DNA from: Coprinus comatus
Taxonomy: Eukaryota > Basidiomycota > Agaricomycetes > Agaricales > Agaricaceae
Assembly: GCA_034638255.1 (NCBI GenBank)
Contig: JAWPGT010000084.1
Span: 1 to 64,000, forward strand
Direction: 5' to 3'
Length of the DNA stretch: 64,000 bases
Shown here one piece after another: positions 53,815 through 64,000 of this stretch. Position 1 is the first letter of the stretch. Every line of letters begins with the position of its first letter. The notes beneath the pieces were generated by a model. The model had not been told where the DNA came from. It did not search any database and saw only the letters and a list, made by a program, of their open reading frames with translations. The translations under genes and the position numbers were made by a program.

Positions 53815-54414
53815 CTTTGGATTTGAGCTTGACGAGCTGTTCTTAGTAGGTGTGGAGGGATTTGGTGGAGCCGGGGGTAATGACGGAGTGTGTGGAGTTG
53901 TTGGGTTGGCGGGAGTTGTGATTGGTGTATGGACTCGAGACGGGATAGTAACTCTAGGTCTTCGAGGAGGGATTGGCGGGGGGTCGTCGTCTGAGTCGTC
54001 TTCTTCAGATGAAGATTGTTGTGGTTTTCCCTGTATTGTCTTGAAGTTTCGCTAGATTGCGAACCTTGTCGTTGTATAGGACTAGGTTCTCCGAAAAGCT
54101 GAGATTGGGGAGGTACTGGTGGTTGTGTATAAAATGACGAGGTGGAGCGTCCAGAGTCTTGTGAGGTAGAGGCTTGGATCGGTCCGGGGATGTGAACTGG
54201 GAAGGGTTCGGTGGAAGGGGTTTCTCGGTAACGAGATCTGCTTCGTTGAAGTTGTGACCTATCAAATTCCGGTTTAGGAACTGATGTTTGACTGGTTCTT
54301 CGTTGTCGTGAAATGATGATTCAGAGTTGGTGGTTGCCCAAGAATTGGTAGAGGTTTTTATAAAGGAGTGTGGGGGTGTAAGGAATGGATTGGGAATGGA
54401 AAAGGGAGAACTGC

Positions 54415-54520
54415 TGCCTAACAGCTTGATAATGCTCGCTTAGAGCTTTTACTGACTAACAGCTTGAGTGCTCGCTTAGAGCTTTTACTGACTTAACAGC
54501 TTGCGCTCGCTTAGAGCTTG
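54415..54520 (-). repeat. Leader repeats of Gypsy copy 2
   Basis: The three tandem units seen at 2969-3077 in copy 1 recur here in reverse orientation with the same spacing differences, so they are a stable part of the family. Confidence 0.7.
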
Positions 54521-54868
54521 ACGGCCAGGGGGTCCTAATTAAAGGGGCCTGACTACGACTTACTAAATGCGTAGATTTCAGCGATGTACAAACCCACCGC
54601 GGTCCGGTTGGCTAGGATTTCAAACACCTAGACTTCCCACTTTGCTCCGGCGAAGGAGTATCACTTTGTGAGCTGCGACGCGTTATACCAGGGATTAGCG
54701 GGTATAACGACTACCAGTATACCACTAAGAGGTACCGGTTAGACCAGAACAAGTAACGCCGTTTCAAGTTCCAAGATGACGGGAATCGATTGACTGCCGG
54801 GTTTCGACAATCCTCCGTTCGGTTCCAAGGGGGAGAGACCAGATAACCCTACCGGTCCAGTGAAAGGG

Positions 54869-54880
54869 AAGCTTTAATCT
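54869..54880 (-). other. Candidate self-priming primer binding site of Gypsy copy 2
   Basis: On the minus strand AGATTAAAGCTT lies 2 nt after the 5' LTR and pairs exactly with AAGCTTTAATCT at the presumed RNA start inside the LTR (55059-55048). Its conservation in two independently inserted copies supports a function. Confidence 0.65.
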
Positions 54881-54882
54881 AA

Positions 54883-55518
54883 TGTTATGACCACGAACCG
54901 TTAAGCTGAACACTCCTGGAACTTAAACACTAGAGTGCAGTCGTGTAGGAACGTGCGATCAATAAACACTCTGCTGCAATCTCAAGGCCTTTCAACCTAG
55001 TGACCGAGAGGTATGGAGACAGAGATGTATAAGGGCTACAACAGAAGAGATTAAAGCTTAAGGCTTTAATCGTCTAATACATCGAGTATTTATACTATTC
55101 TAGGGATGTACCTAATAATAGCTACTAACTACGTATATCCCAAATACTCGTCATCGCTTTATAATCTACTCCATACACAATGCTAGAACTGTCAACAGGA
55201 GTAGGTGAGACATCGGGGTCGGGGACTATTTACTCCATATACAATGAAAGATTAGTCAACAGGAGTAAAATGACGAAATGGATAACTAATACTGGAGTCG
55301 GGGAAATGCATACTTCTAAGCATAAGTGGAGTCTCATACTTAGTTCGACGTTAGGTCATAGCGATGTCATAGTGATGTCACTGTGATGTCACCGGGGAAT
55401 GGTATGTCAAGCGGAGTCGTCCATGGTGTCATCATTGGGAATGAGTTCGGGGAAGATGGCGAACAAGTCTTCCTCGGTGGTGGTGGTACGGGCCGGTGGT
55501 TTGGGTGGACTCGTAACA
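54883..55518 (-). repeat. 5' LTR of Gypsy copy 2
   Basis: This 636 bp repeat pairs with 47258-47892. The differences are ACACTAG versus ACGCTAG, one extra G in the run after GTCACC, and GTCATCA versus GTCGTCA. It is followed by the target duplication AAAGG. Confidence 0.95.
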
Positions 55519-56058
55519 AAAGGACACGTATGGGTTGGGAGAGGAGACCTCGATGTGGTCATGATCCCAATCTGGTAGCAGTGTTGATAGAATGTGGGAT
55601 ACGACACACATCGTGGGTGATCCAGGCGATGCGACGGACAGACAAAGGCTTGCCCAGCATCAGGAAAATATTACCTGGCTTTTTTGACTTGGTGCTTTTT
55701 TGACTTGAGTTTGACTTTTTTAACTTGGCTCAAGTAAATCTCGAAGTCTACAAGTTAAATCAAGGTCCACAAGTTATTAAGATATTAAGTTCAAAAAAGC
55801 ATTCAAGTTCACGAAGTTGCTATGGTATAAAGGTAATATAAGTTGGCCAAGGCATCAGCAAGTCTAATCAAGGGTTCATTAAGGGTTCGAGGAGGGTCAA
55901 CAGTAGGGTCCATTAAAAGAAAAGGGTCTAAGTATATTATAGATCATGATAAATGTTTAATACAAATGATTTATTGCCGAATTGATTAACCAAAAATAGA
56001 ATAACATAATAACTACTATATTGTAGTATATAATACTTTAAATTATATAAGATAGGTA
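55519..56058. other. Non-coding DNA with the possible left end of the Plavaka element
   Basis: A sequence starting CATCAGGAAAATATTACC at 55658 shares its first eight bases with the tips of the TIR element at 530-1883. It is followed by dense TTTTTTGACTTGG / CTCAAGT / CAAGTT motifs to about 55800, typical of subterminal repeats. No gene is seen. The matching right end would lie beyond 64000. Confidence 0.4.
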
Positions 56059-59000
56059 TTAGTTTGTAATATTGAAACTATGGTGGTCGATATACTTATT
56101 TACATAAAAATATGACCAGTAGTCAAGAGCTTCAGCAGATGGAACGTTTGGAATAAAGTCACAGCCATGAACAGGAAGAAGGTGAGCAGCTCGAAGGATA
56201 TGGGATAGTGGGATAATACGTGCATTAGCAATGATTCCTTTTTTTACTTTCCACATTCCAACATCAGCATCCAGTTGTGAGTCTTGGAAGTGGTAATCGT
56301 TAATAAGAGCACATGTATGTGTACGATGATCTTCATTGTCGAAGCTGAATAGAAGTAGTACTCGTGCAAGTGTTAGCCCAGAAGATATTGTTTTGGCAGT
56401 AGGAACACTCTTGACAAAAACAGTATCATAGCGACCCGATGTACCTCTCCACTTGTCAAGAGCCCGAATACGTTCCGAGGTCATGCCCTTTGAACCTGAA
56501 TAATCGGTAGGAGCATAGTAAGAGGCAATGGCAGAGGGATGTATGGTTAAGCAGATTTTCTTGCAGTAGTCAAGTGTCATGGAGTAGGGTTCTTGACCGT
56601 AAACTTGTAGGTATTGATGGATTTGAATGGGGGTTGGAACCATAGTAATGCAAGTGTGTAATGCGAAGAGTGGTACATATTTATCTATGTAAAAAGAAAG
56701 AATTCATAATTGATTATTCATATAATATATCAATAAACACATACATGAGCAAGTTTTCGAGAGAGAGATCGTTGGATCACAACGATGTAAGTTTGGTGCA
56801 GCTACATCGTTGTCATCATATTCTTCAGGCTTGCGTTCATGTAATTCTACATAGGCTATCATATCCAAAGAAATATAAGCATTAGAATAAGTAAGCAATA
56901 ATGACTCACCAGTATCATTGTCAATTGACGTCAGCATTCCGTTTTTTTCAAATACGGCACGGGCTTTGATTAATTGACTCCATCTTGTGTTTCGTTGTAA
57001 AATCTGCACTAAGGCATGAAAATGATTAGAATGACGATATGGATTTTTTACAGCATCAATATGCTTCTTCTCTGTTATCGAGGAACATAACCCATTAAGT
57101 GCTCCAAATGCATGGATTGCACTTGGGTAGTGTACCATAGAATGTTGTCGAGGTGGTATACAATTTTCTTCTCTAATACCAACTTCAACAAAGAATTCAC
57201 GTGAATTTTGAAATTGGACAAGGGCTGTTTGTAGACTTCGGAGATCAACGGAGTCAAGAACCTCCTTTCTTGAGATGTAACAAAAATCAAGAAAAGCGCA
57301 TACACAATGAAGTGCTTGAGCTGGGAGGTGACCGTGAATGACTGCCAGGTAGATCTGTAGTATCCATTAGATAATAAATACACATTAATATATAGAATAG
57401 AAGATGTACTTACCTTCATCAATGCTTTTGAGTCGTCGCCTGTCCATTGTTTAAAGCGACGTCCTTGCGGAAAATTTCTTAGGCCCGAAAATGGAGGCAT
57501 AGCTCTTATCCTAGATTTTATTAGTAAGGTGACCGTAAAAGTTAGAAGATCTTACCGTGCATCAATATCATCAATAATTGCCTTCCCTCTCTGAGAACCA
57601 TTATGCTTCATAATGTATTGTCCGACCCATGTAACGATGTGATCCTTAAAAGTACCTTTTATAAGTTGATGTAAAAGATCGGGAGTGACAAGTTCATAGA
57701 TGTCAGCATGTGGAAAGTCTTCTGAAAAAGGCTGATTGTGTTTGTTTAGTCAAGTATCTATTTTTTGAAGAAAAAACATGACCATACTATTATCGATGAA
57801 ACAAGCCCATATTTAACCCAAGCTTCACCTGGTTCGAGATTGGTAGAAATAGAGAGTGTGTGCATTAGCGTTCGAGGGGTGATTGGATTCTTATCGGTGA
57901 AGTTAGGGTCACATGTTGGAAGCGAAATACATCTAACAAAAGATTAGATCAGTGGCATAAAGTCCAGGAAGAATCACCTACTTTGGGCACCAATTTTGAA
58001 CGATAGATGCCACAAGGCATTGTTCAGGATAATCTCCGATATAAGGACCAAGGCCAAATATGGTTTTCCTATAATGACCATCAGGACACCGCATGAGAAC
58101 TGGTGTTGTCATCCCATGCTTGAGTGGCTGAAGGATATGTGTAAGGGACGTGTGGAAGACCTGACGAAGATACTTTCGGAAAGCATCTGTATTTCTGTAT
58201 TTTGTTTCAGCTGTTTTGGGGATTGTTAGATTAAAACAATAAAGGAATAAGACAACTCAGAAGAACTTACTTTTCATATCAGCAAGAAATCCAATCAGTA
58301 CAAATCCTTCTTTACGAGCACGCCTTGCAGGGTTACTGATATTGCCAATAGATAGGTATAGTGGCCAATAGGTGTTGTTTCCGGTACCAACCGATACAGT
58401 AGTCTTATCACTACTTAGTATTATTGGCACAAACATAGATCCAGCTGCATCTGGATCTTCCCCGATAATATTCTAAAAGATAACTTTAATAAAATAATTC
58501 GATATTAAGTGAAGCATACGTACTGCTTGCCGCCATGCCCAATCACCCGACATAAAGTTAGAAAACCGGTGATTTTCCCCTTCATATTCATGGTAAGGAA
58601 CGTAATCAAACTCCCCATTGAAGTCAGGGTTATCCAGCATATTCCTGACAACCTCATATGGATTTCGGTACCATACTTCAACCTCTTGATCCATCCATGA
58701 TGGCCGTATTCCAGTAGCAGGGGTTTCTCCTCCATGGTTAAACGTAAAGCTTCGCCATTTTAAATTATCATAAGGGACGTCGTCAATAGTCTTGAGGAGG
58801 TGTTTGTTGTTCTTGAATGGAGCAGAGCCAGGACTAGCTTCATTCCACAGCTTGAGCGTTGCATCAATACCACTACCAGACATACCACTCTTGTGAAACA
58901 AGACCTCAGCTGCTTTAAATTGAATCTTATCCTCGAATGGAAACCAACTCCCAGCGTGGGGATCTGGATGTGGTAGTACACCTTTCGGGACCTTATCTCC

Positions 59001-59712
59001 CTTCGAATCATATTTCTTTGCTTTAATATTATAAGAACTTAGTCATTTTGATGAATGATACATACATACCTGTCAACTTAGGGTGATATTCGCGTTTTAT
59101 TGTTGTTGTCACTGGAACATCGTAAGTAGATGTTTGGCTTCTAGCTGGAGCAGGTGTGTGGTGCGTGACAGGAATAGAGTGCGTAGCAGACGTAGTAGGG
59201 TCTGTAGAGGGAATGGTTGGTTGTGGAGAAGAGGCCTGGTGCGACAAAAGCTGAGGTATAGAGACTGCACTGAATATACGCGATGATGCTACAATTTATC
59301 ATTTATTAGATATATGAAGTATAATATTAAATAAATCTCACCTGAGTTCTCTTCTGCCATCTCCGGATTTCCGTTGGTCCTATCATGGGGACCAGCTTCA
59401 CGTGTTGTGTTCAACGTACTAGAAGTCCTGTAGTAATACTTCAGCAAAGAATAATGATTTGTTACAATATAAGAACTTACCTTGATTGTTGGACTGTTTT
59501 GCTTGGTCGTGAGCTGGTACTAGTCGTCTAGATTGTATAGTGGTGAGATATAGCAACTATAAGCATTAACACGTATAACTTACAATTGAAATAGGTCTTT
59601 GATATGGTATTTTGGGGTGCTTAGCCTTGAAGTGTTGCTTATGGCCTGCAAGACTACGACAAATGTGATAACAATCCTGATATGAGCATTGGAAACTATT
59701 ATGAAGCAGCAT
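56059..59712 (-). CDS. Plavaka-type transposase (CMC superfamily), multi-exon
   Basis: The likely start at 59712 begins a C2H2 finger (CSYQDC...HKQHFKAKH), as usual at the N-terminus of Plavaka transposases. A low-complexity Ser/Thr/Pro linker follows, then the conserved body: [146 protein letters not shown] and [20 protein letters not shown]. Short GT-AG introns separate the exons. I found no stop or frameshift in the exons I could follow, so the gene may be intact. Catalytic residues were not assigned. Confidence 0.85.
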
Positions 59713-60042
59713 GATGATGTGTGATGATAAAGGAAGGTGTGTTTTGTGGAGTAGGAAATGAGTTGGGTATTGACGGGTTAGAAGATGGTGTGTGTGAGAG
59801 TCGGAAGTTGAAGACCTGGAGTTGTCGAACCAGAAACTCTGGTAACCAGTGGCGGGAGGATTTGAATGAATGTCGTGCATTGAATAGAATAAACTGGTAG
59901 GTAAGGGGAATTTGATCGGTGAGTTTGAAAATATATGCAAGTATATTTCAGCAACGTACAACATTCTCAATTACTGAACTGGAAGTTGTGACGTGGAAGT
60001 TCAAACATTCATTCCTCTCCCTTTTCGTTACACTCATCATCC
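59713..60042. promoter_or_regulatory. Divergent promoter region of the Plavaka element
   Basis: About 330 bp separate the presumed starts of the transposase (minus) and the accessory gene (plus). The transposase frame stays open above 59712 to 59970, so its start could lie higher. No clear TATA box was identified. Confidence 0.4.
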
Positions 60043-63000
60043 ATGTCTCCTCGAGTCACCCGGGAATCGAACAAAAACAAACATCCTGGTCATATCGACA
60101 TCAGCGGATATATGTCTGTTGGCTCCGAGAAACCAATCTTCCAACAGAAACCCAAACCAACGCCCAGAAAGCGCAAGGCTCACAAGAATATCGATGAAGC
60201 ACACAGCAATGAACTTGCAAGAATTGAGCACCAAAATGCCGAAGCATACACACATGCTGCAGCATATACTCCTGGGCGAGCACCACCAAGAACTGTTGGT
60301 ATACGAACAAGTTGGCCTGATGGTCATAAGACCTACGAAGTCGTGGTTAGTCTACCACATTGATCCTTCATTCCTTGTATCCATACTCACAATGTTTCTT
60401 TAGCCTGAACCCACGGATGATGACGACAGTGACCCTGAGGATGACCCACTCCCTCCTATGAAGAAAAAGACGACATTTTGTGATACAATACGAGAGCGTA
60501 GCAAGGAGTCTTCTGACGTGGAATATGTTACAAACTATCAACCGCGTGGTGAAATGTGGCAGCAACAGGTATCATGGACTTGTTCATACCTTCAAAATAT
60601 TCTAATTCCTGTTCTGAACTTCCATAGAATGATTTAAGGGATAGCCGCTATGATTTCCAAACACCAGCACGGGTTAGCGCAAAGCGAAAGCGTTCAGATG
60701 TTATGGTTGAAGTTCGGAACAGCAATGAGCGGAGAAGTTCTGGTAGATCTGGTGAGACCTAACATGATATTGGTATAGAAGAGTATTACTCACGTTAAAT
60801 TAGACCATTAGCCTGACAATGAGAGAATTTCTAATAGATCCGGTGAGATCTGCATATCATCATTATAGGACGGTGGTACTCACAATGTTGTTCCCGAACC
60901 AATAGCTGATCCCCACCATATAATTCCACCTCACTTAAGGCAACAATCACCATCATGGAACGTCATCACAGAGGATCTCCAAGATACAAACCATACAGGT
61001 TTTGGTACTGCCATTGACAGAGGTATTTTGATTTTCCACTCTACAGTCGTTGATCTGAATGCAGTATAGAATTTGAGACAGTAATCGAGCCCAATGATTG
61101 TGATGATGATGATGATATGTATTCAGAGAAAGTACAGGGTAGTATAGGGGGGCAGGGTTCTAGAGAAACGGTGAGTAACTTCCCTTTATTGTATTCTCAA
61201 GTGTAACTTACCTCAAACAATGTTCAGCAAACGATGGACACTTACGCCGATGCACAGCCAGGGTCTCGGAAGCCATACCATTCATACAATCAGAGAAATA
61301 CTGGCCATAGTGAACACCAAGAACCTATTCAGACGGTTGAGCGTCTCATATTTCGAAGCTTGACTCATTTACTTACAATATATTCCAGAATTTTGATCCT
61401 CCAGCACAATCAGGTTATGGTACACATACAAGACCTTTAGAGATGGCGCATGGACAACAACGAGTTGACAAAGGGAAAGGACAGGAAGTGCCAGTAAGCG
61501 TGAGTTTAGGATAAGAACAATAAACCCTAACTCTCACACAGCATGCGTTCAACGAACAACGTGAAGGTCACGTTGTGTCACCACGTGCACCACCAGTACC
61601 ACTACCACCGAAGTACACATATGGTCATACTAGTAGTAGCTCAGGGAGGAATAACCAGTAAGTAATTCTGTAAATCTTTCTCATTTCAAGTTACTGACTC
61701 ATTTTCAGCTCATCTGCACCACTTGAACATACCCAACCACATCGACCGAGTGGGGAACACCCAGCTGCACCTCCACGTTCACATCGCTCAGCCCATGTTT
61801 GCGACATCACTGACAACTCTGGCCCGATTCCTGACCGTGATGAACGCTATGGAGCTGAGATGGAAGCAGCCGTGAACAGCCCATACAAAGGCAAGAGGCG
61901 TGTTAATAGCAAGGTATGTATTAAATATTCTGAGTGTATACACATACTACATTCATCTATATACAGCATATTGTTGAAGTACATGACATTGATGACTGTG
62001 ATGAGAGCTCAGATAACGGAAGCTCAGATGATAAAGAGACTTCCACAAAACCACCTCGCAATCGGCCTTCGACAAAAGACCTTCCACGTCCTATCACTCA
62101 AGGTGACAAGTGGCGAAAAGTTATTATTCCAACCCTTTTCAAGTGGGTGGCTGCTCAAGAGAACCCATGGATTATTGAGGAAGATACGATGGTCAAGGCA
62201 TTGACTGCCATTTGCCAAGCACACGTGCAGCCCAATTGGGAGCTGATCGGTGGGGCAGACAGCGTTGAATATCAAGTGGTAGGTTCTCTATATTCTGATC
62301 TTCCAAAATAACTACATAACATGTTGCAGGCTGTACAACGGATCAGTGACGGATGGAAAACTGTTTTCGGGTCATTTGCGTTCACACTTGTGGAGAATTT
62401 TTTTGTTGAGAACGGAGAAGAATATAGAACCAATAATCAGCGCTCAAAGTGGAGTAAGAAACAGCTTACGGGTGCAACGTTTCTAGTAAAAAATGGGGAT
62501 CTTCAACGGGTATGTACCTACAATAATTTATCTATAAATTAATGATTCTATCTACTACCATCTTTCTAGGGTGTCTTCAAGACTGACATGGTCCTTCGTC
62601 TCATGGCTGCACACCTTGGTGCTGTCAAAGGCTCTGCTTCACTTATCGGTCTCCCAAGCTTCTCACGGAAGTATGAACCATGGGGTGCACTGGCGCTTTC
62701 AGCAGCTGCGGTACATTCTTCAATCTATTATATATATATATATATATATTAGTGGCTAACCATCCTCTTGATGTAGCTCGAACGTGCATTGACCTTGTGG
62801 AGCGACCGCTATATCACCATCACTGGTGTTCGCAAAATTATGACAGGGAATAATCTTCCATCTGTCAAAGCTATCATCAAGGCGTCCAACAGTGGTAAAC
62901 ATCCACGACAGTCAGCGTTCTCCCAAACACATTGGGGAAGTGAAACAGTACAGTACATGAATGCTATCAAGACTATACCCGAGGGTTACATGAAACAAAT

Positions 63001-63648
63001 CCTTGACGCTGCCTCGCCATTCATTGGTCAAGGCTTGAATGGTATCAGTGATAATGAACGACCAGCACTCGGTTGCCAAATGAATGGGTTACGTGAAACC
63101 CTGGCGCAGCGATTGATTGTAGAAGAAGACAGTTATACTAATCATTCAAGGCAAGCAGTATGTTTCTGTTACACTCATACCTTCTACATTCAAACCCACT
63201 AATAATATACTAGAACAATGTAATAGCTTCAATATCATCCTACGAACCACCCAATGCTCCTCACCCTTATCTAGCACCTTCTATTGGTGCATCGTCTCAA
63301 CGCCACTCTCTCCAACATCCAAACCCACCAAACAGACCAACTAGCAGTACCCCCGCTATCACTTCCCACCATCAACCACGCCCCTCAACTGGTATAAGGC
63401 CACAACGTGACATGCATGATTTCGAGCCAAGACACAACAACTCAATGGCAACACACTACCGCCACCGCCAATCACGTCCCAGCCACGGTGATTCACGCAC
63501 TAATAATCATGCATACTCGGCGCCTCAGTACTATCAACACTCTTCAAATTTCGAATCCTTCCAGGACTTCAACGCTCCAGGTCCTAATCGCATACGAGAC
63601 AGACAGGGGTACTATTCTACTAACCAGTACAATGATGGTAGGAGCTAG
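60043..63648 (+). CDS. Plavaka-associated accessory protein (DUF6532-like), multi-exon
   Basis: The frame starts at 60043 (MSPRVTRESNKNKHPGHIDI) and continues through many short exons. The first half is acidic and Ser-rich with basic patches (PTPRKRKAHKN, ARVSAKRKRSD). The second half is ordered: WRKVIIPTLFKWVAAQENPW, GGADSVEYQV, WKTVFGSFAFTLVENFF, GVFKTDMVLRLMAAHLGAVK, EPWGALALSAAALERALTLW. The last exon is Pro/His/Ser-rich and ends at 63648. The ordered part resembles the DUF6532-type proteins of Agaricomycetes; this is from memory and not verified. Divergent placement beside the transposase suggests it is cargo or a helper of the element. Exact exons are not fixed. Confidence 0.65.
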
Positions 63649-64000
63649 GCGCAGTAGTAGAGTCATGACAGGTAGGTAGTATTATAGCATTTATCATTCT
63701 TATTCCAAGTTTTCGATCATTACTACCATTCCATTTATTTCACACCTAATTAGTAATATTATACCCTTAGTACGTACTGTGAGTGGTATCTCCGAGTTAG
63801 TAATATCACATTCATTTCATTTTGCCCTAGTCGGCGTCCCCTTTATAACCTAAATCTTAATATAACTATCTCCTAATATACCTCCTATGATTGAATGTTA
63901 TTGGTACCAACGGTAACTAAATTCCGCACACCTAAAAATACATAGAATCTTACGAACTTGGAGATGACTTGAGTGAACTTGAGACAGGCTTAGAACCCTT
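63649..64000. other. Non-coding right flank, probably still inside the Plavaka element
   Basis: This stretch is AT-rich with no ORF. The last ~60 bp hold repeated GAACTTGG / GACTTGAG / GAACTTGAG motifs like those after 55658, which suggests the subterminal zone of the element. A terminus is not reached. Confidence 0.4.

Larger units (their letters stand above)
47258..55518 (-). mobile_element. Ty3/Gypsy chromovirus, copy 2, inverted (AAAGG target duplication)
   Basis: This is the same family as copy 1, in opposite orientation. LTRs at 47258-47892 and 54883-55518 differ by two substitutions (both at CpG sites) and one base of length. AAAGG flanks at 47253-47257 and 55519-55523. On the minus strand the order is leader with repeats, gag, pol, ORF3 and polypurine tract. 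All three coding regions carry small defects, mostly at different places from those of copy 1. The LTRs also differ from copy 1 in a block near the TATA box. Confidence 0.95.

Overview
The window is nuclear DNA of a filamentous basidiomycete, most likely an Agaricomycete. The signs are intron-dense genes with 45 to 120 nt GT-AG introns, a Plavaka-type (CMC superfamily) transposase, a DUF6535 membrane protein gene, a cluster of HGDL-type protein kinases, chromovirus (Ty3/Gypsy) and Ty1/Copia retrotransposons, and a Tad-like LINE. No species can be named from sequence alone.

Layout. 1-16938 is a nested stack of mobile DNA. A minus-strand Copia element (A, 1-13296, continuing left of the window) abuts the plus-strand Copia remnant B (13297-16938), which it probably split. 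Copia A was itself hit by a 1354 bp TIR element (530-1883, TA duplication), an 8.27 kb Gypsy element (1971-10239, CCTTC duplication) and two solo LTRs (10781-11128 and 11630-11940, each with a 5 bp duplication). 16939-20756 is AT-rich non-coding DNA with two arrays of short hairpin units, an LTR-like stretch and a ~790 bp near-perfect palindrome. 20757-28653 is a DUF6535 gene on the minus strand, split by a nearly full-length 6.56 kb LINE (21220-27780) with a 12 bp target duplication. The LINE reverse transcriptase was later split by a 215 bp solo LTR.

29391-44528 is the host gene island: a single-pass membrane protein, a small unknown protein, a DNA polymerase epsilon histone-fold subunit (Dpb4/POLE3-like) whose frame requires a 7-nt microexon, two same-strand kinases, mitochondrial elongation factor G (12 exons) and a third kinase on the opposite strand. 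A 369 bp MITE lies between the first two kinases. 44529-47252 has no gene I can support. 47258-55518 is a second, inverted copy of the same Gypsy element (AAAGG duplication). 55658-64000 looks like one Plavaka element with two divergent multi-exon genes: transposase on the minus strand and an accessory protein on the plus strand.

The Gypsy family is the most informative system. Just after the 5' LTR is a 12-nt site exactly complementary to the predicted 5' end of its own transcript, which suggests Tf1-style self-priming. It also has a third ORF after pol with two zinc knuckles, whose last codons lie inside the 3' LTR. Where two copies can be compared, the nonsense changes are mainly CGA to TGA, and all three substitutions between paired LTRs sit at CpG sites, consistent with CpG-methylation decay. 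Exon limits come from reading splice signals by eye and have not been checked with transcripts.
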